Assembly (NCBI RefSeq): GCF_027596085.1
Contig: NC_072472.1
Location: 23,037,052 to 23,101,051 of the forward strand
Origin: Anoplopoma fimbria
Taxonomy: Eukaryota; Chordata; Actinopteri; Perciformes; Anoplopomatidae
Length of the DNA stretch: 64,000 nt
Direction of reading: 5' to 3'
How positions within the stretch are numbered: the stretch's first letter is position 1; every line of letters starts with the position of its first letter. The notes under the pieces are model-generated. The model did no database searches and had not been told where the DNA came from. It saw only the letters and a list, made by a program, of their open reading frames with translations. The position numbers were made by a program, and so were the translations under genes. This document shows positions 37,070 to 60,300 of this stretch, in pieces.

Positions 37070-37912
37070 CAAATAACTCAGAGCAGGACGGAGCGCTTCA
37101 GACGCTCATTTGTGCCCACTGCCATCAGACTGTACAACAACAGCGGAGACCACAGTCTGTCAACATGCTGACCCCATGTGGATATACATGTACATTTTTA
37201 TAGTATGTTCTATCAATAGTATGTGTATTTATTGTCTGTGTAGTTGTATAGTATGTGATTTATTGTCTGTGTAGTTGTATAGTATGTGTATTTATTGTCT
37301 GTGTAGTTGTATAGTATGTGTATTTATTGTCTGTGTAGTTGTATAGTATTGTATTTATTGTCTGTGTAGTTGTATAGTATGTGTATTTATTGTCTGTGTA
37401 GTTGTATAGTATGTGTATTTATTGTCTGTGTAGTTGTATAGTATGTATTTATTGTCTGTGTATTTATTGTCTGTGTAGTTGTATAGTATGTGTATTTATT
37501 GTCTGTGTAGTTGTATAGTATGTGTATTTATTGTCTGTGTAGTTGTATAGTATGTGTATTTATTGTCTGTGTAGTTGTATAGTATGTATTTATTGTCTGT
37601 GTAGTTGTATAGTATGTGTATTTATTGTCTGTGTAGTTGTATAGTATGTGTATTTATTGTCTGTGTAGTTGTATAGTATGTGTATTTATTATCTGTGTCT
37701 GTGTAGTTGTATAGTATGTGTATTTATTGTCTGTGTAGTTGTATAGTATGTGTATTTATTATCTGTGTCTGTGTAGTTGTATAGTATGTGTATTTATTGT
37801 CTGTGTAGTTGTATAGTATGTGTATTTATTGTCTGTGTCTGTGTAGTTGAGCTGCTGCAACACTTGAATTTCCCCCCATGGGGATCAATAAAGGAATATA
37901 ATAATAATAATT
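37070..37912 (+). mobile_element. 5'-truncated LINE: coding end, 32-bp minisatellite and tail (copy b)
   Basis: Around 37085-37170 an open frame ends the reverse-transcriptase ORF of a fish non-LTR element (RTERFRRSFVPTAIRLYNNS, then a stop). A 32-bp tandem array of roughly 20 units follows at about 37210-37850 (unit core GTGTATTTATTGTCTGTGTA). Next come GAGCTGCTGCAACACTTGAA and CCCCATGGGGATCAATAAAG, and an (ATA)n tail ends at about 37912. The order shows that the array belongs to the element's 3' UTR. Confidence 0.75.
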
Positions 37913-38189
37913 GAAATCAAACTGGACACTTGAACATACACCACTGCATAATAATAACTAACTCAAATGAAAATAACTATCTTAGGGAAAACAAATGTAT
38001 TAGATATGTAATTTAAAGTTTATTTTTTATGACAAAACGCTTCATGATTTCAAGCTTTGGGTTTTGAAAATACCGCTGAGCATTATGGGAAAGAAGCGCA
38101 GCGCGCATTTTGATTCACGTTGTTAAACACGTCAAAACATCGTTTGAACCAGGAAGCGAATGCGCCTTCAAAATAAAATCAATGTACAA

Positions 38190-38345
38190 GATAAGATAAG
38201 ATAAGATAAGATAATCCTTTATTAGTCCCGCAGCGGGGAAATTTGCAGGCTTACAACAGCGTAGAGTAAAGTGCACACAAGAGACATAGTAGAAGAAGAC
38301 AAGATAAAAATAAAAATGAAAAATAAAAATAAAATAAAACAAGTA
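38190..38345. repeat. (GATAA)n / GTCCCGCAGCGGGG dispersed repeat, second copy
   Basis: A run of AAGATAAGATAAG is followed by TCCTTTATTAGTCCCGCAGC and GGGGAAATTTGCAGG, nearly the same as 35433-35545. It ends in an A-rich AAAATAAA stretch. Probably another retroelement tail in the - orientation. It lies about 610 nt upstream of the thap12 start. Confidence 0.65.
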
Positions 38346-38956
38346 TTATAAATAAGCAATAAAAATAAATAAAAATAAAAATAAAAACAGTAGAAAAAAC
38401 AACAATAACTGAAATATTATATTTACAGACAGAGAAAAAAACAAACTATTTTTAACTATTATTGCACAGTGTAATGTGTAATGTATTGCACAGGTTTTTA
38501 TTGTCATGTTATTATTGTCATGTTATTATTGTCATGTGGTCATGTGGTCTGCTGGGAGCAGAGCTGGTTGTGCAGCCTGACAGTAAACATGTATACACAA
38601 GGTTATTTATCTTTTGCCTGATTAAAAACTGATTAAAAAGTGACAAAACGAAAAACAAGATCCTCTTGACTTGTTGGGTAGGCAGAATAAATATAATTTA
38701 TGATTTCCACACAGCCTAGTTGGTATAGGGATATTTGTAGGGGGGGGGTTATGACTAATGAAATGCCATACCTTGTAATATTCATCAAAAAAGAAAAGTT
38801 TTACATGTTATATATTTATTTGTACAAACACAACGTACTTTACTTTGAAAGAGAACAAACCGGAAATTGCGATTCGACGTTTGGCGCTTGACAGCTAACT
38901 AGCATTAGCATCACTGTGGGTACCTGAGGAGGATTCCACCGTAATAAACCAGTATA

Positions 38957-39260
38957 ATGCAGAACCAGTGCGCGGTGCCGACCTGTACCAGTGGCAAACC
39001 CAACCCACAGCCACTCTTCAGGTTCCCGCAGGATCCAGAGAGGTAACTATCGCTGAAGCAAACAGGAAGCGCTCGTTGTTTGTGATCCTACGTGAAGTAC
39101 GACAAGGCACGCATTTGAAATCGAGGGAAACTTTAGTTGAGTTTTGACAACATTTAATGCATTTGCACCATTTTGTGCAAATGTTACGAAATATAAAGAA
39201 ACTTTTAAGCTTTTAACCTCTCAACACTCAAATTCAAAAGTTGGTCAGGCTCATGTGCCC

Positions 39261-39299
<39 letters not shown>

Positions 39300-42200
39300 T
39301 ATTATTATTATATATTATATATATATATTGATCCCCATGGGGGAAATTCAAGTGTTGCAGCAGCTCAACTACACAGACAATAAATACACATACTATACAA
39401 CTACACAGACAATAAATACACATACTATACAACTACACAGACAATAAATACACATACTATACAACTACACAGACAATAAATACACATACTATACAACTAC
39501 ACAGACAATAAATACACATACTATACAACTACACAGACAATAAATACACATACTATACAACTACACAGACAATAAATACACATACTATACAACTACACAG
39601 AAACAGATAATAAATACACATATTATAAATAAAAATAATACAAAATAAAAAATGTACAGTATATCCACATGGGGGGGGCTGGTCAGCATGTTGACAGACT
39701 GTGGTCTCCGCTGTTGTTGTACAGTCTGATGGCAGTGGGCACAAATGAGCGTCTGAAGCTCCGTCCTGCTCTTTGGTAGAATCAGCCGATGGCTGAAAGA
39801 GCTGCCCAGCTGCCACAGTTCCTCATGGAGAGGGTGAGAGGGATTGTCCAGGATGGCTCCGAGTTTGGCCTTCATCCTCCTCTCACCCACTGACTCCAGA
39901 CTGTCCAGCTCCAGACCCACCACAGAGCTGGCTTTCCTCACCAGCTTGTTGAGCTCATAAGAAAGTTTGCAGTTTGGCAAAGCCGGTGTGAGAAAATACT
40001 TCTCATTCAACACAAAGAAAACACTACAGCTGCATTAAGTTAACCTCTAATTTCAACATCTTCTGCGGATGCCGACCTAACATCGTGAAAGGGCATTTCC
40101 ATAACATTTGGTAGACAACTCATAGCAGGAAAAGAAAAGGTGTAATTAATAACATGGAAAACGACGGCATTCCAGTTAGGCGAGCTGGTTCCGGGGTCGT
40201 TGTATCGTCAATGCTGGCTGACTGGCATTGCTTATTGGCCTTCTTGATAGAACTGAGCCATTCTGAATAAGAAAAATGTTCAGCCGTGCTCTTTCTCTCA
40301 TTTCACTTCATAATGTCTGCCATAAAAAAAGATCTATTATTCTCAGAACGAACATTTTGCACAACTACTGATGATTTTATTCATCTCTACTTGGCTGCTT
40401 GAGTGACTTTACTTTTGGTGTATTTCACTAATCTATAAGTGTCTGTATCCATTCATACATTGCTTACTCATTGCCTCCTCAGGATCATGCATTTGTAAAT
40501 CAAATAAAAGAGTCACTTTTGTGTTAATCCATTAGAACTTGGGTAACAGGCAACAGGAGGTGTGGTTTATTATAGCTCATGCTATCCTCAGATAGAGAAA
40601 CATAATTCAGATGAGTATAGGAGAAAAGGGCAGCATGTTACAGTTGTTAAATTGATATAGCAGAATGAACCCTAACTGATTCTCAAAGCTAAACATTGCA
40701 ATTGACCTTTAAACTTGTTTTTCATTTTGATTTAATTTCTCCTTTCAGGTCCAAGAAGTGGGTTGAAAAATGCCAGAAGCAAGAACTCCTAGACAAATCA
40801 CCAGACCACCTGTACAGATACTACAGACTTTGTGGAAAACATTTTGAAACATCTTTGGTCGATAGCGTGAGTTAAATTTTCAAGTTACATATGTTTTTTG
40901 ATCAAATTGGACAATGTGACCACAGATATTACAGGGCTTTCAATGTATTTGCCAATCTTAAAATTAAATGTGAAAAAGGCATAATTCAGCCTTGTATATT
41001 ATTCCACTGATAATTAAATAGAAAAATATGCAATGAAAACATACGTGCTCAGTGAATATGTAGGTAACATAGGTTTTAATACAGGTTTAACATAAGTCAT
41101 ATTTCTCATAAGTGATGTAAAATGATCTTTCCGGCTTGACTTTGTTTTCAGAACGCTCAGAGTACAGTGTTGAAGGATGATGCCATACCAACTATCTTTG
41201 ATGTACCAAGCCAACCTCAGAATGGACCGGTCAAGCGCAGTATAGAGACGGTGGGTAAAAAATATCTTTATTGATTTAAATGTGGGAAAATAATTTGTAT
41301 GATTTGATTTTTATAGATTCTATGTAATCACATTTTTAAATTTGACTTTTTATTATTGCAGACCAAAGATGATGAAAAGGACAGCAAGGGGAGTAAAAGT
41401 AGGTTGAAATATCAACACCCACACACCTTTATAACTTGACGGTGAAAAAAATCACTTCAACAACAACATAATGGTCACATGATTAATTTGGTTTCTATCT
41501 TGCAACTGTTTCTCTTTCCCTATTTAGAAATCAAAAAGTCTCAAGCAGACACCGCTAAGACAGATGTTGAGACATTCCCAGAGGAAGAGGAATACAAAGA
41601 GTATGTCAAGTCATTATTTGAAGTTCTTGCACTGCTGGGAGAGCAAAGCATTCCTCCAATGGGGCCTGGTGATGATAAACAGGATGGCCTTGGGTCAAGC
41701 AACTTTCAGGCATTGTTGGATTATCGCATGAATTGTGGAGATGAAGCCCTCAAGAAGAGGCACGATGTGAACAAGGAGTGCTGCTCCCCGGCTCAGCTGA
41801 ATCAGTTGATTGAGGTGTGCGAGAAATGCATCCGCAGTAAGCTGGTGGAGGAGGTTCAACTGAATGGCTATTTCTCATTGCTTACTGACGACTTGGTGAA
41901 GATCTCAGGAGAATGGTACCTCCCTGTCTTTCTGCGCTACGTGGACCAGTCTAACTGCCAGCGGGAGAGGTTTGTTGGATTCTTGTCCTTTGAAGGAGAC
42001 GGAGATGCCTTGGCAGAGAAACTGCTGTCTGAAATGACTGAAGAATGGGGCTTAGATATGAAGCAGTGTAGAGGCCAAGCCCACTCCTGCTCTGGGACAC
42101 ATTTTGGTAAAATGAAAATATTTGCTGCCAAACTGATGGAGAGGTTCCCAACGGCGGTGCTTACACTGAGATCTACTCGAACATTGAACCTGTCACTGGC

Positions 42201-43344
42201 ACATGGTATGGCTTTGTCAGGGGTTCAGCTTGTCTTGGCCACCTTGAAGAAGATCGAGTCTTTCTTCGGTCAGTCCCCTTTACTGCAGTTGGAGTTGGAG
42301 CACGCCATTTCGATTTTCTACCCGGACAAAGAGGAGAAGGCCAAGGAACTGAAGGAGATCTGTGGAACCCGCTGGACTAGATGCCAAGATGCGTTTGAGG
42401 TGGCGGTGGAAATCCTTGAGGCGTTACTACTCTGCGTGGACAGCGTTCATGACAATGAGGACATGAGGTGGAACGATCAAGTCACACACAACGCCTTAGA
42501 GATTTCAAAAGCACTGGCTGATTTTGAATTTATTATGGCGCTGGTCGTGCTGAAAAACGTCCTGTCACTGACGCACGCCTTTGGGAAGAACGTGCAAGGG
42601 CAAGCAACGGATGCCCACTTTGCTACAACCAGTTTAAAAGCTGTACTGCACACCCTGAAGGAAGTGTCTGACAACATCGACGTGTATCATGAGTTCTGGA
42701 ACGATGAGGCCGTCAACCTAGCCGCCGCGATGGAGATCCCAGTTAAGGTTCCTCGGTCATTCTTGAGAAAGCACCAGCTAGAATCTGGAGCCATACGGCC
42801 AGAGAGTCACTACAAGGAGCACCTGTCCGTTCCAGTGTTGGAGCACGTTATCAAAGAAATTACAGAAATCTTCTGCGAGGACCACCTGAAGGTTCTGAGA
42901 TGTCTGTCACTGGTCCCTACTGTCATCGAGCAGCACAAGTCTACGAAACCCGAGGAAGAGAGTGTGCAAGTGTTTAAAGACGACATCCCTTCTGCAGGAA
43001 CCCTCTCCGCTGAGCTGCACTGCTGGTGGGTTAAATGGAGCAAAAAGGGCAAAGGCGAGACCTTCCCGTCCAATCTCCATGAGACGCTGCAGCTGGCAGA
43101 TGTCAAGTTCTTCCCAAACATGCTTGCAGTTCTGAAGCTGATTGGCATCCTGCCCACCGTGGCTCTGGCAGATGGCTGCGATGTGGCATACGAGAGCTTA
43201 CAGATGTACATGGAGAACACGCCCGAGAAATTCAAATCAAAGAGTCTCGCTCTCTTGAACATGAACTATGATGTTGGTTTTGACCTGGACTCAATGGTTG
43301 AGGTCTACATGAAGACCTACCCGGAAAGGGAGGATGTGTCTTAG
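38957..43344 (+). CDS. thap12: thap12, THAP domain protein 12 (p52rIPK/DAP4), single hAT-derived unit
   Basis: Exons 38957-39042, 40749-40866, 41152-41250, 41362-41398 and 41528-43344 give 2157 nt, 718 aa, close to human THAP12. The C2CH THAP zinc finger is complete: C5, C10, then RLCGKHFE, with the invariant Trp (KKWVEKC) and the FRFP Pro. The AVPTIF-type box is DDAIPTIFD. The last exon encodes one domesticated hAT-transposase-like unit with FSLLTDDLVKISG, DMKQCRGQAHSCSG (where active hAT enzymes have YDGA), MALVVLKNVLSLT, and a C-terminal dimerisation-like part with ELHCWWVKW. In mammals THAP12 binds P58IPK and so influences the PKR kinase. Intron 1 holds a LINE fragment (39259-40015). AATAAA lies at 43467. 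This copy looks more like the mammalian protein than the gene at 45311-56799 does. Confidence 0.93.
39259..40015 (-). mobile_element. 5'-truncated LINE in thap12 intron 1 (copy c)
   Basis: On the - strand the coding end is readable from about 40013: YELNKLVRKASSVVGLELDS, then SVGERRMKAKLGAILDNPSH and HEELWQLGSSFSHRLILPK, a motif set I know from C-termini of fish non-LTR reverse transcriptases. A deletion (GAGCTTC against GAGCGCTTC in copy b) then shifts the frame. The 32-bp array (39371-39640), the GATCCCCATGGGG block and a (TAA)n tail (39259-39318 on +) follow. It is a dead, 5'-truncated copy. Confidence 0.8.
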
Positions 43345-43466
43345 TCAGTTGTGATATGGTAGCTAATATCCATAGCTACGTTAATGTACTATCTGGCCCT
43401 CATTCTGAATTAGCATCATTTGTATGCTGTTTTGTTTTTTGTGATTAAAAATGCAGAATGTAAATG

Positions 43467-43472
43467 AATAAA
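43467..43472 (+). terminator. Likely thap12 polyadenylation signal
   Basis: AATAAA lies 123 nt after the stop codon, followed by a T-rich stretch from about 43481. Confidence 0.6.
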
Positions 43473-45268
43473 AAGTATTTTTTTTTTCTATTTTTGTCCT
43501 TAATGCTGTTTTCATGTAATGTTTTTGGGATTGTTGAGTTCATGGTGAGTTGGAGATCAGGACAAAGTAGTGTGAGATTAAAGTCTCCTCCTGTGAATAA
43601 GGCCCACAATTCTCAACTACACCCATGCTCTATCACTATCCATCTTGCTTGTTGGGTATTATATCTGCAAATGGAGTGTTTGCTTGTGACTAAACAGCCA
43701 AATTCCCATCTGCTCTGAGACTCAAATTTCCACCATAGTGTTTGGTGTTCATGAAATCTGATATGGTTGAAGACTAAAACCATTTGGACCACTTACAATG
43801 TTTGCTGCAGTGGAGAAATACTAATAAAATGCCCTTTCAGCCATTCCTCCTCCACTGCATATACCAAGTTACATTTTTGAGTTGAATTGTTTCTTGTTGC
43901 CTTCCATTTTCTTTAGGAGGTTGTTTTCCGAGGGAAGTTGTTATCTTTATCTGTTGATTTTTTCTTCTTTTATGAAATGTGGCGTAACGACAACCAATCA
44001 TCTGCAGCTAAATAATTGTGTGAAATACACTTTATGTGCCGACTACTGCCAGGGTTTAGAAAATAAATAATCTTTCTTTTGTATAATAAAGCCATAAATG
44101 ACTCAGCTGATTCCTCTCTTGCTTGATTTAGGCACTTTTCACAGTAAACATTTTATATTCTAGCAGGAAAAGCACAGCTTAGACTAATGATAGCTATATA
44201 TCATTATGTGTTCCAGTTCCTGGGCCCTGAGCAAGATTGCTTCTGGTCCTGTTCTGTGTCTTTTTCACTAGTCTTTGTAAGAAGGCAGGTCAAACATATT
44301 CATACAGCATATATTTATGTAAGACATTTCTTCCCCCAAGGACACTTACAGAAACAAGTAATCTGTTGCCAGTGAATATATTTCTTTATCAGACATTTTG
44401 ATTAAAATATATACACAAATATATATATATACACATTTCTTGATATACTGTAGGTCCCAGTCAGTGTACAAATTGTTATTTCCTTCCAAGACAACAAATA
44501 TAATATAATGGATGACGCAAAAACCTGATGCAGACTGTTGCATTACTTTGAAATGACAGATGACTGAAAGATTTCTTGGTGGGGATTTAGGATACATTGT
44601 CAGACAAATTTGTATGGTCTACTGAAGAATAAATGTGATTCCAGGGTCTATGGAGGGCAACAGTAAGAATGACATGAACCAAATCTACTCCACAAAGTGT
44701 GAAGAAGAGGGAGACTCAATCCAAATCAGAGAGTAACAAGTCAGAACAAGAGCAGTGCTGTACTTCAAGATACTGACGTAACTTTCAGAACTATGAATAC
44801 TTTAAATGTTTACCAGACGTTTCTGCTTATTGCTTGTTTAATGTCAAGTATGATAAATCAATAAACCAATGAATACCTAACTATAGGTGCCATGAACCGC
44901 ATTTCTATGGAAGCACAATCAAAGTCACTTCTACGCTTTGCTCGGTTACAATGGAATAGGAGGTGACTTATCTTGGCAATTAAACTCTTTGGCCAGGCCG
45001 GACGGTGCCACTCTGCCCTCTGCTGGTTAACATTTTGTACTGCACGGTTTAGTTCCTGGTTGATGGGATAACACGCTTTCGGCGACTCTTGGCTCACCAC
45101 GCAACATCAACTTTTAAAAGCATGGAATAAGTAGGTTCTTAGTTTACCAAAGAGACATTAACGAACAATAACGTTGAAACTAAACGGTGTCGGTTGCAGG
45201 TCATGACTCTGTAGACGCTCCTGCAGGTTTGCTCACAGTAGGCTTGCCAGCTTGCAACCGCCAGCGAA
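43473..45268. other. Spacer between the two THAP12-type genes
   Basis: No exon or clear mobile element was recognised. The last 300 nt should hold the promoter of the downstream gene. Two further AATAAA-like words near 43822 and 44085 could give longer thap12 3' ends. Confidence 0.5.
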
Positions 45269-45294
45269 GCTAGCTAGCTAACTTGCTAGCTAGC
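45269..45294 (+). promoter_or_regulatory. Perfect 10-bp hairpin just upstream of the start codon
   Basis: GCTAGCTAGC at 45269-45278 and again at 45285-45294 is self-complementary, giving a perfect 10-bp stem with loop TAACTT, 16 nt before the ATG at 45311. If transcription starts upstream, the stem lies in the 5' UTR. Confidence 0.6.
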
Positions 45295-45310
45295 AACATT
45301 GCAGTCCAAA

Positions 45311-56799
<11,489 letters not shown>

Positions 56800-56975
56800 G
56801 AGCTGCAGGTCTTCCGTCACTAGCTAGCAGATTTGAGCGCCAACCATACCTAAGAACTAATGTGTCTCAACCCTAATTGAGGTCCCATGGTCTGAACTCA
56901 ATATTTCTGTGTACATTATTGATCTGAGTTCTTTGAGATTTACTTTTGTTGTTATCCTGCAAACTAAGCCCTGTG

Positions 56976-56979
<4 letters not shown>

Positions 56980-57025
<46 letters not shown>
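56980..57025. repeat. Poly(T) tract in the 3' UTR
   Basis: A run of 46 T residues about 180 nt after the stop codon. It could be the reverse poly(A) tail of an old retrocopy or a slippage tract. No retroelement body was recognised beside it. Confidence 0.9.
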
Positions 57026-57027
<2 letters not shown>

Positions 57028-57385
57028 CCTGTAGTTTGTACAGTTGTACTGCCCAATGGGACCAATGTCTTGGCAAAAAAAAGAGCAATGCTTGTGTGCC
57101 TTGATGCGAAACGAATAATTCACCCCATGTATCATGATAATTCAGATGTTGAAAAATGTCCCATTGGCGTTGACTGACTTCTGTGTCGCTGTCATGAACT
57201 TATTATAATGATTAAATGCACCCTTAACCTTTCCTGGGCACAAATAGAAATGGTTAGCTCCATCATGTCTTCTGATGATTTCTCATGTTTCCTGTCTCTT
57301 TGCAGGAATGAATTTGCTGTAAACGTATCTTTTGAAAGAATGTTTCCTTGATAGGAAAACCTTCATATATATTTGTCAAAAAAGT

Positions 57386-57391
57386 AATAAA
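57386..57391 (+). terminator. Likely polyadenylation signal of the poly-unit gene
   Basis: AATAAA about 590 nt after the stop at 56799. It is the first canonical hexamer I see in the 3' flank. Confidence 0.55.
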
Positions 57392-60300
57392 ATTCTCCAA
57401 AAATATGTTCTGGCTGCCGTTTCATGTATTGTCAAGTCTGTAGTTATATCTGTAAGTCAACACAAGATGGCGCAGTGGGGCTGTAAATAGCCTGAAGAGG
57501 ACCTGACCGAATTTGGTCAGGAGTGCCGCTCCAAATACTTGATGCCAGTTTTATCACTTAATGTAATTTGTAAATGTTGAATCATAATACTTGCAGTTTT
57601 ATAATCATTTTATTGTTTTATTGACTGAAGTAGGTCCCATTGCGGTACCAGATATCTTCTGCCAGGGACTCCTGGTAATGAAGTCCACATGCTGTTATTC
57701 TTTTTAGTGTTACTATTTTGGTAAACAAAAAAGCACAACTGCAAACAACCTGTATGAACCTTTTTTGTTTTAGAAGTTAAAGGAAGTGTAATTTGCTGTG
57801 ATAAGTTTATGGGGCATTTCAATCGTGTTCAATACGGTCTGCCGGCGTTAATGATTGCTGACTGAGGCAGTTAATAAAACAAATAAAAAATCTTGCATGA
57901 TTCACTCACTGTTCAATAAGCATGTGGGTTTTGAGGGAGGGTTGTTAAGGTCATATGACCACTACATTATCTCAAGATACCTGGTAAATATTTATTTTAC
58001 AATTACCTTTTGTCCTCAAATAAAGTGTAAGGCCTCTGCAGTGCTGGTATGCGAGAGACCGGTTCCACTCGTATTTGCCAGTAATGCAAATCGAGGCTCC
58101 GGGGCTCCATTGTGGTTCTGTTAATATGTAATTTTAAGGACAAGTGTATTCTGTGAGTGCTGTGGCACAGTGTCTGGCTTTCTTGTCAATTATTTGCTAT
58201 GAATTCCAATCTGGTGTATATGCCTTTATGAGAGGAATTTCAATAACACGCAGCTACCGAACTGACCATTAGAAAAGCAAGATCCTGTTAGATGTTATTG
58301 TCTACGGCTTTGTTTAAGCCATAAGTTCTTTTTTTTTTAACTGTTGGCCAATGGCAATGTCCGCCCAAATTAATTTAAAGCTGACAAAAAATTGCTACAC
58401 TACCTCTCCTGATTTATTCCAGTTTTCTTCACTAGAACAGCTGTTATTAACTTTTATTAACTGACTGAGGCTATACTGACACAATACCCAAGGGCTTATT
58501 TAAGTCACTTTAAATTCATGTTAAAGACATGATCCAGAGGACTAAATAGATTTTTTCCCCCTAGTTTTCCCCTGAAATACTTTACTGGTTTCATGAAATG
58601 GAAGCCTGCTGCTGTTAAAAACCCTTCCATATACATACACTGTGTTTGTTGACGTGAAGCTGCCTTATCTTTTAACACCGATAACCCCACACAGTGCACT
58701 TTTTTAAAGAAACATGTATTCTTCCTGTGGGCTGTAACAGCCCTGACAAAGCCCTGATTGTCGGTGCTCAGCTCAGTGTGAAAAGGAGCATCTCCGTGTC
58801 CCCGCTCAGCTGCTGAGCAAACGGATCTGACTCCGCCGTGCACGGGGCCTCACTGCAGCCATATGCAACCGTAACCCTATCCCCATACGCTCTCCGCCAA
58901 AGAGCGACGTGCCTCCTTCCAAGCTGTGTTTTATTTATTTACACATTGGATGCAGAGGTGGACTTAGTTACAATTTAAACCTCAGGTGGAGCCGGTGTGT
59001 TTGAGCATGAAGAACACATCCTCCATCTTTAAGCAAAACAAGGTATTGCCATAATTGACCCGTGCAGCAGGTTTCCTGCTGGAAGTGAAGGTTTCTGCAC
59101 TGATGTAAGACCCGTGGCACTCTGTAATCATGTCCATACACAGCCAGGATTTAACTACACTCTGGAGGGGAAGACACAGGGCTTAAGTGGATTTTATTTC
59201 AAGGTTTCCTTTCAGGGAAAATTGGCAGCACAGGCAGGGATTCAGATCTTCTCCATATTACGAGCAAAACGTTTGGTTTGAATTATTCAGATATCAGCTT
59301 GTTGATTGTTCCCTTTACGAACACATCATTTTTTACTTGCCATTGTAAAGCCACAGGATTTTAAACTGTAAGTGAAATGTGAATAGCTGTCTTAGGTGAG
59401 TGTGTTTAACCGATACTGAGGTGTATAAGGGATTATCCGATCATGAAGCAATAAATGCAATTTAATTTGATTGCTGACATGCTTTACTTGATTGTCTGAG
59501 AGTTGAAAAACATTCTCAGCATGTTTTTGGACCTATGCAAAAGCATGCATTGATTTGGGCCAGAAACTTGCAGCTCGGTATTTCAAATGCTTTTGTAATC
59601 CTCAAAGAAGTAAGCTTTAATAATTTATAAGGATGATGTGGTGCTCTCACGCGGCCGCCAACTGCAATCTAAAGGGCCGAATTTATAAGAACCAGATGCA
59701 TCTATAGCACTGAGGAGGCCTGCAGCCAGGCTGGTGCCTGTCCTTATGATTCCTCTATCGCTCTTCTTCTTTCCCTTTACCAGGACGTGCGGGCAGATAT
59801 CACCCCACCCACAGGTTCCCCTCAATCCTCTGCCCTCAACACTTCTTGCTCCTCTTCAGCAACACCTCCTCAGATGCAGCTAAGCGGCTCAGTACGGCGT
59901 GATAAAGGACCTGTGTGAGACAGCACTTGACGCTGGAAGCGATGTCTCTTCTTATAGAGGAAATACACCCCGACATATAAATCACATGTGTTTGTTCGGC
60001 CGTGACGTATGGCTCGGTTTAAATTCTCGACTTGGACCAGACCAATGGCAAAGAGACAGCAATGATGTCACAAGAAAAATCGTGCAGCTGCTTCACAGAC
60101 AGTAAATAATCAAACAAGATATTAATATAATATAATAATCCCAAAACAAATTTGAGTGGATTATAGTCTTATGGTAAGTGCTGCTCTACATTCAAACAGA
60201 ATTTACTGGAGGATAATATCCATTTATACAGTCACGGTTTCTGTGTAATTCAAACAAAGTCTAAAATGAATGGATTAAAAGAATGCAATAAATGCTCTAT

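Noticed and set aside
39585..40013. Host protein-coding gene on the - strand in thap12 intron 1
   Set aside because: The sequence is the C-terminal end of a non-LTR reverse transcriptase, with a frameshift, followed by the LINE 3' UTR and tail.
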